A DNA stretch of 64,000 bases from Gammaproteobacteria bacterium (GTDB lineage Bacteria > Pseudomonadota > Gammaproteobacteria > Steroidobacterales > Woeseiaceae). How positions within the stretch are numbered: the stretch's first letter is position 1; every line of letters starts with the position of its first letter. The stretch spans positions 1 through 64,000 of the forward strand of contig JAACFJ010000012.1 of assembly GCA_009937505.1 (NCBI GenBank). The letters run 5' to 3'. The translations under genes were made by a program, and so were the position numbers. The notes below the pieces were generated by a model. It worked only from the letters and a program-made list of their open reading frames with translations, did no database searches and was not told where the DNA came from. This document shows positions 42,759 through 52,764 of this stretch, piece after piece.

Positions 42759-43808
42759 ATGACAGTCTTCAGTAACCCGGCGTTCGATAATCATGAGCGT
42801 GTGCTTTTTTGCCGTGATGAACCTACCGGCCTTTGCGCGATCATCGCGATTCATTCGACCGCCCTGGGTCCTGCCGCGGGAGGGACCCGCTTGTGGACCT
42901 ATGCCAACGACGACGATGCGCTTTATGACGTACTGCGGTTGTCGCAGGGCATGAGCTACAAAAATGCAATGGCGGGTTTGAAGTTCGGCGGCGGCAAGGC
43001 CGTAATCATAAAAACGCCCGACTTCGACGCAAGCGATGCTTTGTTCGAGCGCTTCGGCGAATTCGTGGACACTCTCGGCGGCGACTACATTACGGCCGAG
43101 GACGTCGGCATGAGCGTGGAAATCATGGAAACCATCGCGCGCAGGACACGTTATGTGTCCGGCTTGCCACTGCAATCGGGCAAGGCCGGTGGCGATCCCT
43201 CGCCAAAGACCGCGTACGGTCTCTATTGCGGCATCCAGGCCGCGGCGAAGGCCAGGCTGGGCCGAGATGACCTGGAAGGCATGCGCGTTGCCGTTCAGGG
43301 CGTCGGACACGTGGGTTATCACCTTTGCAAATTGCTGCATGAAGCGGGTGCGACCCTCGTGGTATCGGATCTCGACGAGACCCGGGTCGACAGGGTGTGC
43401 GACGAGTTCTCTGCGGAACGTGTCGGGAACACGGAGATACTCGGAGCTGATGTCGACGTACTCGCCCCCTGTGCGCTCGGCGCCATCCTCCATGAGGAAT
43501 CGATCCCCGGGCTCAAGGCCCGAATCATCGCTGGCGGCGCGAACAATCAGCTGCGCAGCCCGGAAGACGGGCAGCGCCTGGCGGACGCGGGCATCCTCTA
43601 TGCGCCCGATTACGTGATCAACGCCGGCGGCATTATCAATGTGGCGTGTGAATATTTTGGCGACGTGGACGACGACGGCGTGACGGAGCTCGTCGCGCAG
43701 ATCGGCTCGAGACTTGCAGATATATTTGAAGAAGCGTCGCGCACAGGCGAACCGACGAACGTCATCGCCGACCGTCGGGCGCGGAAAATAATCTCGGGTG
43801 ACGTCTGA
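42759..43808 (+). CDS. Leucine dehydrogenase-like Glu/Leu/Phe/Val dehydrogenase (copy 2)
   Basis: AAGGTRLWTYANDDDAL, GGGKAVI, VQGVGHVGYHL; paralogue of 17332-18426. Confidence 0.93.
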   Translation: MTVFSNPAFDNHERVLFCRDEPTGLCAIIAIHSTALGPAAGGTRLWTYANDDDALYDVLRLSQGMSYKNAMAGLKFGGGKAVIIKTPDFDASDALFERFGEFVDTLGGDYITAEDVGMSVEIMETIARRTRYVSGLPLQSGKAGGDPSPKTAYGLYCGIQAAAKARLGRDDLEGMRVAVQGVGHVGYHLCKLLHEAGATLVVSDLDETRVDRVCDEFSAERVGNTEILGADVDVLAPCALGAILHEESIPGLKARIIAGGANNQLRSPEDGQRLADAGILYAPDYVINAGGIINVACEYFGDVDDDGVTELVAQIGSRLADIFEEASRTGEPTNVIADRRARKIISGDV

Positions 43809-43815
43809 TCCGGAT

Positions 43816-44403
43816 TCAGGCGTCGATGGCCTTTTGCAGTTCTCGCAGGAGCGTCTTCGGGTTCGGCCGGTCGATGATATGTTTCGATAGCTCGACGTAT
43901 CGAATGATTCCGTCTGCACCAATGACCAGCGATGTCGGCCAGATGGTGTCGCTGCCGTATTCGGTGTAATAGTCCTTGGGAACGCCGGACTCGAGCAGCA
44001 GCCCGAGCTGGCGCGTAGCCGCCAGCGATTCGTCGAGCCAGAACTCGAATTCCACGTCAAAGAACCCGGCGACGCGTCGCGTCGTCTCCAACGGCTTGGG
44101 CGTGACGAATATGAGCTTCGCGCCCAGGTCGACAATATTCTTGTAAGAAGCGGTGAGGTTCTTGACCTGCCGGCTGCAGAATGGGCACCAGTTCCCGCGG
44201 ACGAATATCATCACCACCGGCGTTCCCCGCAACTGTTCTGAATTCAGGCTGTTGCCAGCCTCGTCCAGCGCCACAAACTCCGGCAGTGGCTTTCCCTCGC
44301 GCAGCTGCTCGGGCACCGGCCGCGCGCTGCGCTTGCGATAGTAAAGGTAGGCGGCGCCGGCGATCAGCAGCAAGACGGCCAGGCCCGTGAATGCTTCAGT
44401 CAT
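43816..44403 (-). CDS. Membrane-anchored peroxiredoxin/redoxin family protein
   Basis: N-terminal TM; FVRGNWCPFCSRQVKNL. Confidence 0.88.
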   Translation of the reverse strand: MTEAFTGLAVLLLIAGAAYLYYRKRSARPVPEQLREGKPLPEFVALDEAGNSLNSEQLRGTPVVMIFVRGNWCPFCSRQVKNLTASYKNIVDLGAKLIFVTPKPLETTRRVAGFFDVEFEFWLDESLAATRQLGLLLESGVPKDYYTEYGSDTIWPTSLVIGADGIIRYVELSKHIIDRPNPKTLLRELQKAIDA

Positions 44404-45409
44404 GCTTGGCGACCTCCGTCACATCGTCACTCGTCGTAAGTACGATCTTGCCCATGTGGCGGCTGCTCTCCATCAGTTCGTGCGCCGCCGCTGCGGCGCC
44501 CAGGGAAAACGCCTGGTGGACAATAGGCCTGACGCGGCCGGATTCAAGCAGCGGCAGCACATTGTGCTCGAGGTCAGCGGCAATGCGGGCTTTTTCCGCC
44601 ACGGTCTGAGGTCTTAACGTCGACCCCGTGATGGTCAGGCGCTGCGCGAGCACGACGCGCAGGTCCAGCTCCGCGCTCGGTCCCTGGAGGAAGGCGATGA
44701 TGGAGCAGCGGCCGTCGCGCGCCATGGACTCGAGATTCTTCTGCGTGTACGGGCCCGCAACCATGTCGAGCAACACGTCGACGCCACGCCCGCCGGTCGC
44801 ATCCCGGACTCCGGCTTGCCAGTCCTCGGTGCGGTAATTGAACGCTTTGTCCGCACCGAGTTTTTCGCAGAAATTGCATTTCTCATCGCTGCCGGCCGTC
44901 GTCAGCACGAAACATCCGTGAGCTTTGGCGAGCTGGATAGCGGTCGTGCCGATGCCGCTCGAGCCGCCATGCACCATGAAAGTCTCGCCATCCGCAAGCC
45001 GGCAGCGCGTAAAAACGTTGTACCAGACCGTGAAATACGTCTCGGGGATCGCGGCCGCTTCGATAAATGAAAGGCCCGACGGAACAGGCAGGCAATGCGC
45101 ACCTTCGACGGCGCAGAATTCCGCATAGCCGCCACCGTGCGTGAGTGCCATGACCCGGTCACCGGATTGCCAGCGTTCGACGCCGTTACCAACAGCCACG
45201 ATCTCACCGGCGACCTCCAGTCCTGGCAACGGACTCGCACCCGGCGGCACGGGATACTTGCCAAGGCGCTGCAGCACGTCGGGCCGGTTGACGCCGGCCG
45301 CAAGGACACGAATCAGTACCTCGGACGCTCCAGGATGGGGAACCGGGTAATCGATCTCGCGCAGTACGGCAGGACCGCCAGGTTCGACAATGGAAATCGC
45401 CTTCATCAT
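44396..45409 (-). CDS. Zinc-type NAD(P)H-quinone oxidoreductase
   Basis: VHGGSSGIGTTAIQLAKAHG; VLIRVLAAGVNRPDVLQRLGKYPVPPGA. Confidence 0.93.
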   Translation of the reverse strand: MMKAISIVEPGGPAVLREIDYPVPHPGASEVLIRVLAAGVNRPDVLQRLGKYPVPPGASPLPGLEVAGEIVAVGNGVERWQSGDRVMALTHGGGYAEFCAVEGAHCLPVPSGLSFIEAAAIPETYFTVWYNVFTRCRLADGETFMVHGGSSGIGTTAIQLAKAHGCFVLTTAGSDEKCNFCEKLGADKAFNYRTEDWQAGVRDATGGRGVDVLLDMVAGPYTQKNLESMARDGRCSIIAFLQGPSAELDLRVVLAQRLTITGSTLRPQTVAEKARIAADLEHNVLPLLESGRVRPIVHQAFSLGAAAAAHELMESSRHMGKIVLTTSDDVTEVAKHD

Positions 45410-45507
45410 TGCAGGAAATTTGTCGGGCACCGTGAACCTCGTCGGGCGTGGACAGAGATGATCTTATGTGCATACTGACACGCCCGGCAAATCAAAAGAC
45501 GATAGTG

Positions 45508-47445
45508 ATGGGCGACAACCCGATCTTGTGGGAGCCGAGTACCGAGAGACGCAGGTCGTCGGCAATGTACCGGTTCATGCGGCAGCAGGGATTCGACGAC
45601 TACGAAACTCTGTATGAGTGGTCTATCGACGATTCGGCGGCATTCTGGGAAGCGCTGTGCAGGTTCTGCGACATACACTTCGCCAAGCCGCCCGAAACAG
45701 TACTGAAGCGTCCCGACAACATCATGAATGCCGGCTGGTTCGATGGCGGCGAGCTGAATTACGCCGAGCACCTTCTGCGCCACGAGGGGGAGCGTGAGGC
45801 ACTGGTGTTCTCGGGGGAAAACGGCGAGCGGCGTTCGCTCAGTTTCGACGAGCTGCGCGATGCGGTTGCCGGTGTTGCAGCCGGCCTGAAACGCGCCGGC
45901 GTGGTCAAGGGCGACCGCGTTGGCGGTTACCTGCCGAATTGTCCAGAGGCGATTATCGCGATGCTGGCAACGACCAGCATCGGTGCAATCTGGTCGTCGT
46001 GTTCACCGGACTTCGGCGTGACCGGTGTTGTCGATCGTTTCGGGCAGATCGAACCGAAGGTCCTGTTCACTGCCAATGCCTATTTCTATAACGGCAAGCG
46101 CTTCGACTGCCTGGATACAGTGGCGCAAATCGTCAAAGCGATACCCGCAATCGAGCGAACCGTCGTGGTGTCGTTTGCCGGCGCTGCGGTGGATCTGGCG
46201 GGAACAGGCAACGCGGTAACGCTCGAGGAGTTTGCAAAACCGGGTGCCGGGCTGACGTTCGAGCCTGTTGCATTCGATCATCCCCTGTTCATCATGTACT
46301 CGTCGGGCACCACCGGTGTTCCCAAGTGCATTGTGCACGGCCATGGCGGCACCCTGCTGCAAATCGTCAAGGAGCACGTGCTGCACTGTGATACCGGGCC
46401 TGGAGATCGCCTGTTCTATTTCACGACCTGCGGCTGGATGATGTGGAACTGGCTCGTTACCGGTCTCGCAACCGGTGCGACGCTCGTGCTGTTCGACGGC
46501 TCGCCCTTCTATGACGACGGACGCGTCCTCTGGCAGATGGCAGAACGCGAAAAGCTCACCGTGTTCGGCACCAGCGCGAAATACATCTCCGCCCTGCAGA
46601 AGGCTGGTGTGCGGCCGCGGGACGAGTTCGATCTCCCGGACTTGCGTGCGGTGCTGTCGACGGGTTCTCCGCTGGCGCCCGAGAGTTTCGACTACGTCTA
46701 CGACGCCATCGGCAGCGATTTGCAGTTGTCGTCGATTGCAGGTGGGACCGATATCATCAGCTGTTTCGTCCTCGGCAATCCGACGCTGCCGGTGCGCCGC
46801 GGCGAGATCCAGTGCAGGGGGCTCGGCATGGCAGTGGCATTTTTCGACGACGAGGGTAATGCCCTGCTCGAAGAACGCGGCGAATTGGTATGCACTCGGC
46901 CATTTCCGTCGGCGCCCGTCGGTTTCTGGAACGATCCCGATGACGCGCGATACAGATTCGCGTACTTCGAGAAATATCCCGGCATCTGGGCACACGGCGA
47001 TTTTGCCGAGCTGCGCAGGACCGGCGGCGTCGTCATCCATGGACGGTCCGACTCGGTACTGAATCCCGGCGGCGTTCGCATCGGCACTGCGGAGATTTAT
47101 CGGCAGGTAGAAAAGCTCGACGATGTCGTCGAGAGCATCGCGGTCGGCCAGGATTGGGACGACGACGTCAGGGTCGTGCTGTTCGTCGTACTGCGGCCGG
47201 GCGTCGACCTCGATGATGCGCTGTGCGACAGGATCAGGCGGGTGATCAGGGAGAACACGACACCTCGGCACGTGCCCGCGAAGATCGTTGCCGTGCCCGA
47301 GATTCCGCGGACCAAGAGCGGCAAGATCGTGGAGATCGCAGTGCGTTCCGTCGTCCACGGCGAAGACGTAAAAAATACCGAAGCGCTTGCCAATCCCGGG
47401 GCGCTGCAGCACTTTCGAAACATCCCGGAACTGGGAACCGACTAA
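45508..47445 (+). CDS. Acetoacetate-CoA ligase
   Basis: AMP-binding YSSGTTGVPKCIVHGHGG; IWSSCSPDFG; PRTKSGKIVEIAV. Confidence 0.93.
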   Translation: MGDNPILWEPSTERRRSSAMYRFMRQQGFDDYETLYEWSIDDSAAFWEALCRFCDIHFAKPPETVLKRPDNIMNAGWFDGGELNYAEHLLRHEGEREALVFSGENGERRSLSFDELRDAVAGVAAGLKRAGVVKGDRVGGYLPNCPEAIIAMLATTSIGAIWSSCSPDFGVTGVVDRFGQIEPKVLFTANAYFYNGKRFDCLDTVAQIVKAIPAIERTVVVSFAGAAVDLAGTGNAVTLEEFAKPGAGLTFEPVAFDHPLFIMYSSGTTGVPKCIVHGHGGTLLQIVKEHVLHCDTGPGDRLFYFTTCGWMMWNWLVTGLATGATLVLFDGSPFYDDGRVLWQMAEREKLTVFGTSAKYISALQKAGVRPRDEFDLPDLRAVLSTGSPLAPESFDYVYDAIGSDLQLSSIAGGTDIISCFVLGNPTLPVRRGEIQCRGLGMAVAFFDDEGNALLEERGELVCTRPFPSAPVGFWNDPDDARYRFAYFEKYPGIWAHGDFAELRRTGGVVIHGRSDSVLNPGGVRIGTAEIYRQVEKLDDVVESIAVGQDWDDDVRVVLFVVLRPGVDLDDALCDRIRRVIRENTTPRHVPAKIVAVPEIPRTKSGKIVEIAVRSVVHGEDVKNTEALANPGALQHFRNIPELGTD

Positions 47446-47489
47446 ATGTGCCGGATGAGTTTCTTTTCCGTTGACGGAGTGACACTGAC

Positions 47490-48977
47490 GTGACGAAGCA
47501 ATTCCTGCTGGCGATAGACCAGGGTACGAGCAGCAGCCGTACCGTTATTTATGATGATCGGGCAAACGTCGTTGCGAGTGCGCAGCAGGAGTTTCGGCAG
47601 ATCTACCCGGAGTCGGGCTGGGTGGAACATGACCCCGAAGAGATATGGGCTTCAGTCAGGCAGGTTACGCGAGAAGCGCTCGCCAAGGCCGGTATCACGA
47701 TACGCGATATCGCCGGAATCGGTATCACCAATCAGCGCGAGACGACGGTGGTGTGGGATCGGCGCAGCGGAGAGTGCATCTACAACGCGATTGTCTGGCA
47801 GGATCGGCGCACGGCGGCTTACTGCCGCGACCTCAGGGAGCGCTGTGCAGACGAGGTGGTCGCCGGCAAGACCGGGTTGCGCCTCGACCCGTATTTTTCG
47901 GCGACCAAGGTCGCCTGGATCCTCAATAACGTGGACGGAGCCCGGCGTCTGGCGGATGACGGCCACCTTGCTTTTGGCACCATCGACAGCTTTTTGTTGT
48001 GGCGCCTTACCGGAGGCGCCGTGCACGCGACCGACGCGACCAATGCGTCCCGCACGATGTTGTTCAACATCCACGCACAAGCCTGGGACGATGAAATGCT
48101 GGAACTCCTGGAGATACCGGCGTCCATGCTGCCCGAGGTACTCGACTGCGCGGCAGAGTTCGGCAGCACAAGTGAAGACGCCGTCGACGGCGCGGTTCCG
48201 ATTTGCGGTATTGCCGGCGACCAGCAGGCCGCGTTGATAGGGCAGGCCGGATTCGAGTACGGAATGACCAAGAGCACTTACGGCACGGGCTGTTTTGCAA
48301 TCGCCAACACGGGCAACACGGCGTTGACGTCGCACAACCAGCTCCTGACGACGGTCGCCAGTCGTATCGGTGGCGAAGTGACATACGGCCTCGAAGGCAG
48401 CGTGTTCGTGGCGGGATCGGCACTGCAGTGGCTGCGCGACGAATTGCGCATTATCGATTCGGCGCCCGAGTCGGAGCAGGTCGCCGCGCGCACCGGTGTT
48501 GTTGACGACGTCTACGTGGTACCCGCATTCGCCGGGCTCGGCGCTCCGTACTGGGATCCGGATGCCCGCGGCGCGATCGTCGGCCTGAGCCGCGGAAGCG
48601 GACGCGACCAGATCGTGACTGCGACCCTGCAGGCGGTCGCCTACCAGACGCGGGACCTCATCGACGCGATGGCGGACGATGGGATCTCGCCGAGCGTGAT
48701 TCGTGTCGACGGCGGCATGGCCGGTAATGAGTGGTTTCTGCAGTTTCTTGCCGACATCCTCGATATCCGCGTGGAGCGGCCCGCCAATGTCGAGTCCACC
48801 GTGCTCGGTGCGGCGTATCTTGCGGCGCTGCAGTGCGGGCTGATCGATAACCTGCAGCAAGCCACGCGGCTGTGGCGTTGCGACGCCGTGTTCGAACCGC
48901 GCATGACGGGCGACCAGCGGGACGCGCTGTTGGCTGGCTGGGCGACCGCAGTAGCCCGGGTCCGCGGCGCAAGCTAG
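47490..48977 (+). CDS. glpK: Glycerol kinase
   Basis: [60 protein letters not shown]. Confidence 0.97.
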   Translation: MTKQFLLAIDQGTSSSRTVIYDDRANVVASAQQEFRQIYPESGWVEHDPEEIWASVRQVTREALAKAGITIRDIAGIGITNQRETTVVWDRRSGECIYNAIVWQDRRTAAYCRDLRERCADEVVAGKTGLRLDPYFSATKVAWILNNVDGARRLADDGHLAFGTIDSFLLWRLTGGAVHATDATNASRTMLFNIHAQAWDDEMLELLEIPASMLPEVLDCAAEFGSTSEDAVDGAVPICGIAGDQQAALIGQAGFEYGMTKSTYGTGCFAIANTGNTALTSHNQLLTTVASRIGGEVTYGLEGSVFVAGSALQWLRDELRIIDSAPESEQVAARTGVVDDVYVVPAFAGLGAPYWDPDARGAIVGLSRGSGRDQIVTATLQAVAYQTRDLIDAMADDGISPSVIRVDGGMAGNEWFLQFLADILDIRVERPANVESTVLGAAYLAALQCGLIDNLQQATRLWRCDAVFEPRMTGDQRDALLAGWATAVARVRGAS

Positions 48978-49117
48978 CTCTCGAACAGGGTGACATCCTA
49001 AACGTCGCGTTGCGGTTTGGTGACGAAGATGTTGCTCTTGACTGCACCCGATTCTGCCCCAATGATTGCTGACCTGATCTGCACCACCGCCCGGCGCCAC
49101 AGACAGCGTAACCAGAC

Positions 49118-50404
49118 TTGCTAAGAGCCCGCCAGAAAATCGGAAAATACCGGATCGTGGGACGTATCGCGTCCGGACCCCTCGCCGACGTCTACCGTGC
49201 CTATGACACGATCCAGAAGCGGCGCGTGGCGCTCAAGATACCCAAGGCAGACGCGCATACCGGGCACGACGAATTCCTGCACGAAGTCCAGGTTGCAACG
49301 AAGCTGCAGCACCCGAATATCTTGTCCGTTCTCAACGCGAGCTATATTGACGATAATTTCGTGATTGCCATGGAGCTCGGCGAAGAATCACTCGCCGACC
49401 GCATCGAGCGCCGCATATCGACGGCGCGCGCGCTGGACCTCACCGGCCAGGCAATTGCAGCGTTGGCCCACGCTCATGAACACAGGATCATCCATTGCGA
49501 TATCAAGCCGGAGAATTACATCCTGTTTCCGGGAAACCAGTTGAAGCTCTGCGACTTCGGGTTTGCAAAGATCAGCCTCCGTACATTGAAAGCGTCCGGC
49601 TCCGGCACCATCGATTACATTGCGCCTGAACAGGCCATGGGCCGGCCCAAATTCCAATCCGACGTGTTCTCACTCGGGCTGGTGCTTTACCGCCTGTTGT
49701 CGGGCAAGCTGCCGGAATGGCCGTTTGCCTGGCCGCTGGTCGGGCACGAGCGGTTGACCACGAAGGTACGCCCGGAGGTCGTCGAGATGCTCAGGAAAGC
49801 GATCCAGCTGGATCCGGCGAATCGCTATCGCGACGCGGTACAAATGATGTCCGCCTTCGAACAGTTGCAGAGCCATGCCCGGCGGCAGAAGCGCTCCAGG
49901 TCGCGCGGCGACCGCAAGCTCGGAACGACCTGGCGGCGCATGCAATGGCGCGAGTTTCAGCGGCAGTACAGGAAGGCTCTCGATACCCGGCATCAGTGCA
50001 GGCACTGCGAGGGGCCCGTGTCGGAGAGCATGCAGGCGTGTCCGTGGTGCGGCTTCGACAACCCGGCGCGGAGTTCGGAATCGTCCATGCCGTCGAGTTG
50101 CCCGCGCTGCGAACGCGGCGTCAAGAACGACTGGGATTACTGCCCGTGGTGCTACGGACCTGGCTTCGTCGAGGAAACGGCACGCCGCTACCCTGACAAG
50201 CGATACTCTGCCCGCTGCAATAACAAGCGCTGCCGCGGACAGCTGATGCCGTTCATGCGCTACTGCCCATGGTGCCGCATGAAGGTACGCAGGCCATGGA
50301 AACTGCAGGGCAGCCGGCATTGCTGCAAGGCCTGCGGCTGGGGTATCGCGCGGGAGTTCTGGAATTACTGCGCCTGGTGCAGGGAGCCCGTGAAGCGCGC
50401 GTAA
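49118..50404 (+). CDS. Ser/Thr protein kinase with four C-terminal zinc ribbons (kinase 1)
   Basis: VALKIPK, HCDIKPENYIL, CDFGFAK, GTIDYIAPEQ; four CxxC..C(P/A)WC modules from 49997; TTG start. Confidence 0.92.
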   Translation: MLRARQKIGKYRIVGRIASGPLADVYRAYDTIQKRRVALKIPKADAHTGHDEFLHEVQVATKLQHPNILSVLNASYIDDNFVIAMELGEESLADRIERRISTARALDLTGQAIAALAHAHEHRIIHCDIKPENYILFPGNQLKLCDFGFAKISLRTLKASGSGTIDYIAPEQAMGRPKFQSDVFSLGLVLYRLLSGKLPEWPFAWPLVGHERLTTKVRPEVVEMLRKAIQLDPANRYRDAVQMMSAFEQLQSHARRQKRSRSRGDRKLGTTWRRMQWREFQRQYRKALDTRHQCRHCEGPVSESMQACPWCGFDNPARSSESSMPSSCPRCERGVKNDWDYCPWCYGPGFVEETARRYPDKRYSARCNNKRCRGQLMPFMRYCPWCRMKVRRPWKLQGSRHCCKACGWGIAREFWNYCAWCREPVKRA

Positions 50405-50424
50405 CGGCGCTTCAGGGTAACGTC

Positions 50425-51273
50425 GTGTCGAAAATTATAGACGGTCTGCTCGTGCTGGACGGCGCATTCCAGCCGGACAGCCAGGTCGCGCAAGTCGGTG
50501 GCGGTTCGGTGGTGGCTTTCACGGAGCGTGCGCCGGACAAGGACACGGAGAACGAGGACACGGTCGCCGTGATTCCCTGGGGGCCAGAGTCGGTCGTCCT
50601 GGTCGTTGCGGACGGTGCCGGAGGGCTGCCGGCGGGTAAACGAGCTTCGATGACGGCCGTGTCGTCGCTGGCCGAGGCGCTGTCGGTCGCCATGTCCGAA
50701 ACGGTGGTGCTGCGTACCGCGATTCTCGACGGCATAGAAGCGGCGAACGAGGCCGTCAAACGGCTTTCGAATGGTTCCGCGACGACACTGACCGTAGTCA
50801 CGATAGAAGGGCAGATAGCACGCGCTTACCAGATCGGCGATTCGGAAGCGCTGGTCGTCGGTCAGCGCGGCCGGGTCAAGCTGCAGACGACGGCGCATTC
50901 GCCCACGGGTTTTGCGGTCGAGGCGGGCTTTCTCGATGAACGCGAGGCACTCCACCATGCCGAGCGACACCTGGTTTCGAATTTTCTTGGCACCAGCGAT
51001 ATGAGTATCGATATCGGCGCACCCGCCAAACTTCGGCCCAGGGACACGGTTCTCCTGGCGAGCGACGGTTTGACAGACAACGTGCATCTCGACGAAATCA
51101 TCGAGCACATCCGCAAGGGACCGGCCGATGTCGCGGTGGATGCCGTCGTCGAACTCGCACGAAAGAGGATGCAGTCGAACAACGGCAAAGAGCCGTCGAA
51201 ACCCGACGATCTGTCCCTGATCGTTTACCGGAAACGTCCGGAAGCGCGGCGCAAATCCCCCGGCAAGCCGTAA
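50425..51273 (+). CDS. PP2C-family protein phosphatase
   Basis: NEDTVAVI, VVADGAGG, YQIGDSEALV, LASDGLTDNV, PDDLSLIVYRK; GTG start. Confidence 0.92.
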   Translation: MSKIIDGLLVLDGAFQPDSQVAQVGGGSVVAFTERAPDKDTENEDTVAVIPWGPESVVLVVADGAGGLPAGKRASMTAVSSLAEALSVAMSETVVLRTAILDGIEAANEAVKRLSNGSATTLTVVTIEGQIARAYQIGDSEALVVGQRGRVKLQTTAHSPTGFAVEAGFLDEREALHHAERHLVSNFLGTSDMSIDIGAPAKLRPRDTVLLASDGLTDNVHLDEIIEHIRKGPADVAVDAVVELARKRMQSNNGKEPSKPDDLSLIVYRKRPEARRKSPGKP

Positions 51274-51396
51274 TAGCGAGTCGCGCGCGGGCATAAAATC
51301 CCTTTAAATCATGCGCTTGTAGAACTGCCCTGCGCCAGATCCAAGCACCCGACAGGGCTATTGATTGACCAATGGCAGCGTATTATCGTCACAGGG

Positions 51397-51520
51397 TGCC
51401 GGCAAGACGTTTGCCGGCCCGGCGAGTGCCGGGATTCCGATGGAACTCAGGCATACGTTTGGTGCTCAAAACAAGGAATACCGGTCGTTCCGGGTCGTTA
51501 CGAAGTAACAGGCCGGGCCT
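51397..51520 (+). other. Train of short perfect hairpins in a 276-bp gap inside the kinase/VWA cluster (leader or ncRNA candidate)
   Basis: GCCGGCAA/TTGCCGGC, CCCGGC/GCCGGG, TTCC/GGAA, GTTAC/GTAAC. Confidence 0.45.
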
Positions 51521-51549
51521 CCACACTCGCCATCGAGAGGCACGAGCAA

Positions 51550-52755
51550 ATGAACCGCAACCAGTCAAGCAGATCGATTTCCGGCCTGGCCAAAACCGGC
51601 CTGGTTATCTTGGCCGCGACGCTTCTCGTCGCCGGCTGCAAATCGTCGGTTATCCAGCCGCCCAGTAGCGGTATTCCGCAACCACCGTCAGGTGGCGCGC
51701 CCCCGTCCGGAGGTGGCTCGCAAAGTGGCGAGCAGCAGGGCGGCGAACAGGGGGGTGGCCAGCAGGGTGGCGGCTCTTCCGGTGGTGGTGAACAGGGCGG
51801 TGGTGAACAGGGCGGTGGTTCCTCCGGTGGCGGTTCTCAAGGTGGCGGCTCTCAAGGTGGTGGCCAGCAGGGCGGCGGTGCCTCCGGTGGCGGTGCCTCC
51901 GGTGGTGGCGCCTCACCGAGCGGCAGTTCGTCCGGCGGCGGCGCCGGCCAGTCCGGCGGAGTCGGCAGCGTGCCACAGATCGAACTTCCGATGCCGGGTG
52001 GCGTACCGGGCATGAGCGGCGGCGCAGGCGATGAGGGTACCGAGGGCGACGGTGGTGAAGCTGGTGACGGCGATGGCGACGGCCAGAGCAGTAGTGACTG
52101 CGGTGACACCGGTCCGCTACCTGGTGGCGTAGGCGGCATGGGTCAGGCAGGTGAATGCCTGGGTGGTGGCGCATCTGCGAGCGACTCCGCCGAGTCGGCC
52201 GGAGGCGGTGCTGAAGCCGCGATGGAAGGCGGTGGCGGTGGCGGTGGCGGTCAAGACGCCGAGGGTGGCGCTGCTGGTGGCGCTGCAGGCGGAACCGGAA
52301 CGGGAGGTGCAGGCAGCGCCGGTCAGTTCCCCGCCGAATCGGACGCGGAGCGTGCCGAGCGACTCGGACGCGAACTCGACGAGTCGGTCGGCGGTTTCGA
52401 CGAGGTTTTGAGCGAAGAACAGCGCGAGGTCGCTTCCGTTGGCCGCAACATGGAAGGATTTGGCGGCAACGGTAGTTCCGGTGGCGGGGACGGCGGCATC
52501 AGCCTGGGCGAGCAGGCGGGTGGCGGCTCGGGCGCCGGATCGGTGACCGTGGCGAACCAGCCGCAGGCGCAGCGCGAATCGCCGGTCGCCGGGCTCAGTC
52601 AGGAGGAGGTTCGCGAACGGACGCCAGACGATATTCCGATGATGGTTGATGATGACATCATCGCGCGGCAGCTTCGTGAGGCGGCCCTCGCTGAGGAAGA
52701 TCCGGAACTGCGCGAACGGCTTTGGGAAGAGTACCGGAAGTACAACGGGATTTAA
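51550..52755 (+). CDS. Gly/Ser/Gln-rich lipoprotein
   Basis: Lipobox LLVAGCKSS; long low-complexity GGGEQGGGSSGGG region; conserved-looking C-terminus. Confidence 0.85.
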   Translation: MNRNQSSRSISGLAKTGLVILAATLLVAGCKSSVIQPPSSGIPQPPSGGAPPSGGGSQSGEQQGGEQGGGQQGGGSSGGGEQGGGEQGGGSSGGGSQGGGSQGGGQQGGGASGGGASGGGASPSGSSSGGGAGQSGGVGSVPQIELPMPGGVPGMSGGAGDEGTEGDGGEAGDGDGDGQSSSDCGDTGPLPGGVGGMGQAGECLGGGASASDSAESAGGGAEAAMEGGGGGGGGQDAEGGAAGGAAGGTGTGGAGSAGQFPAESDAERAERLGRELDESVGGFDEVLSEEQREVASVGRNMEGFGGNGSSGGGDGGISLGEQAGGGSGAGSVTVANQPQAQRESPVAGLSQEEVRERTPDDIPMMVDDDIIARQLREAALAEEDPELRERLWEEYRKYNGI

Positions 52756-52764
52756 GGAGACGGT

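Noticed and set aside
51700-52330. Repeat-rich DNA as a CRISPR array or minisatellite element
   Set aside because: Irregular GGTGGC-type repeats encode a Gly-rich linker in an intact lipoprotein; no uniform repeats and spacers
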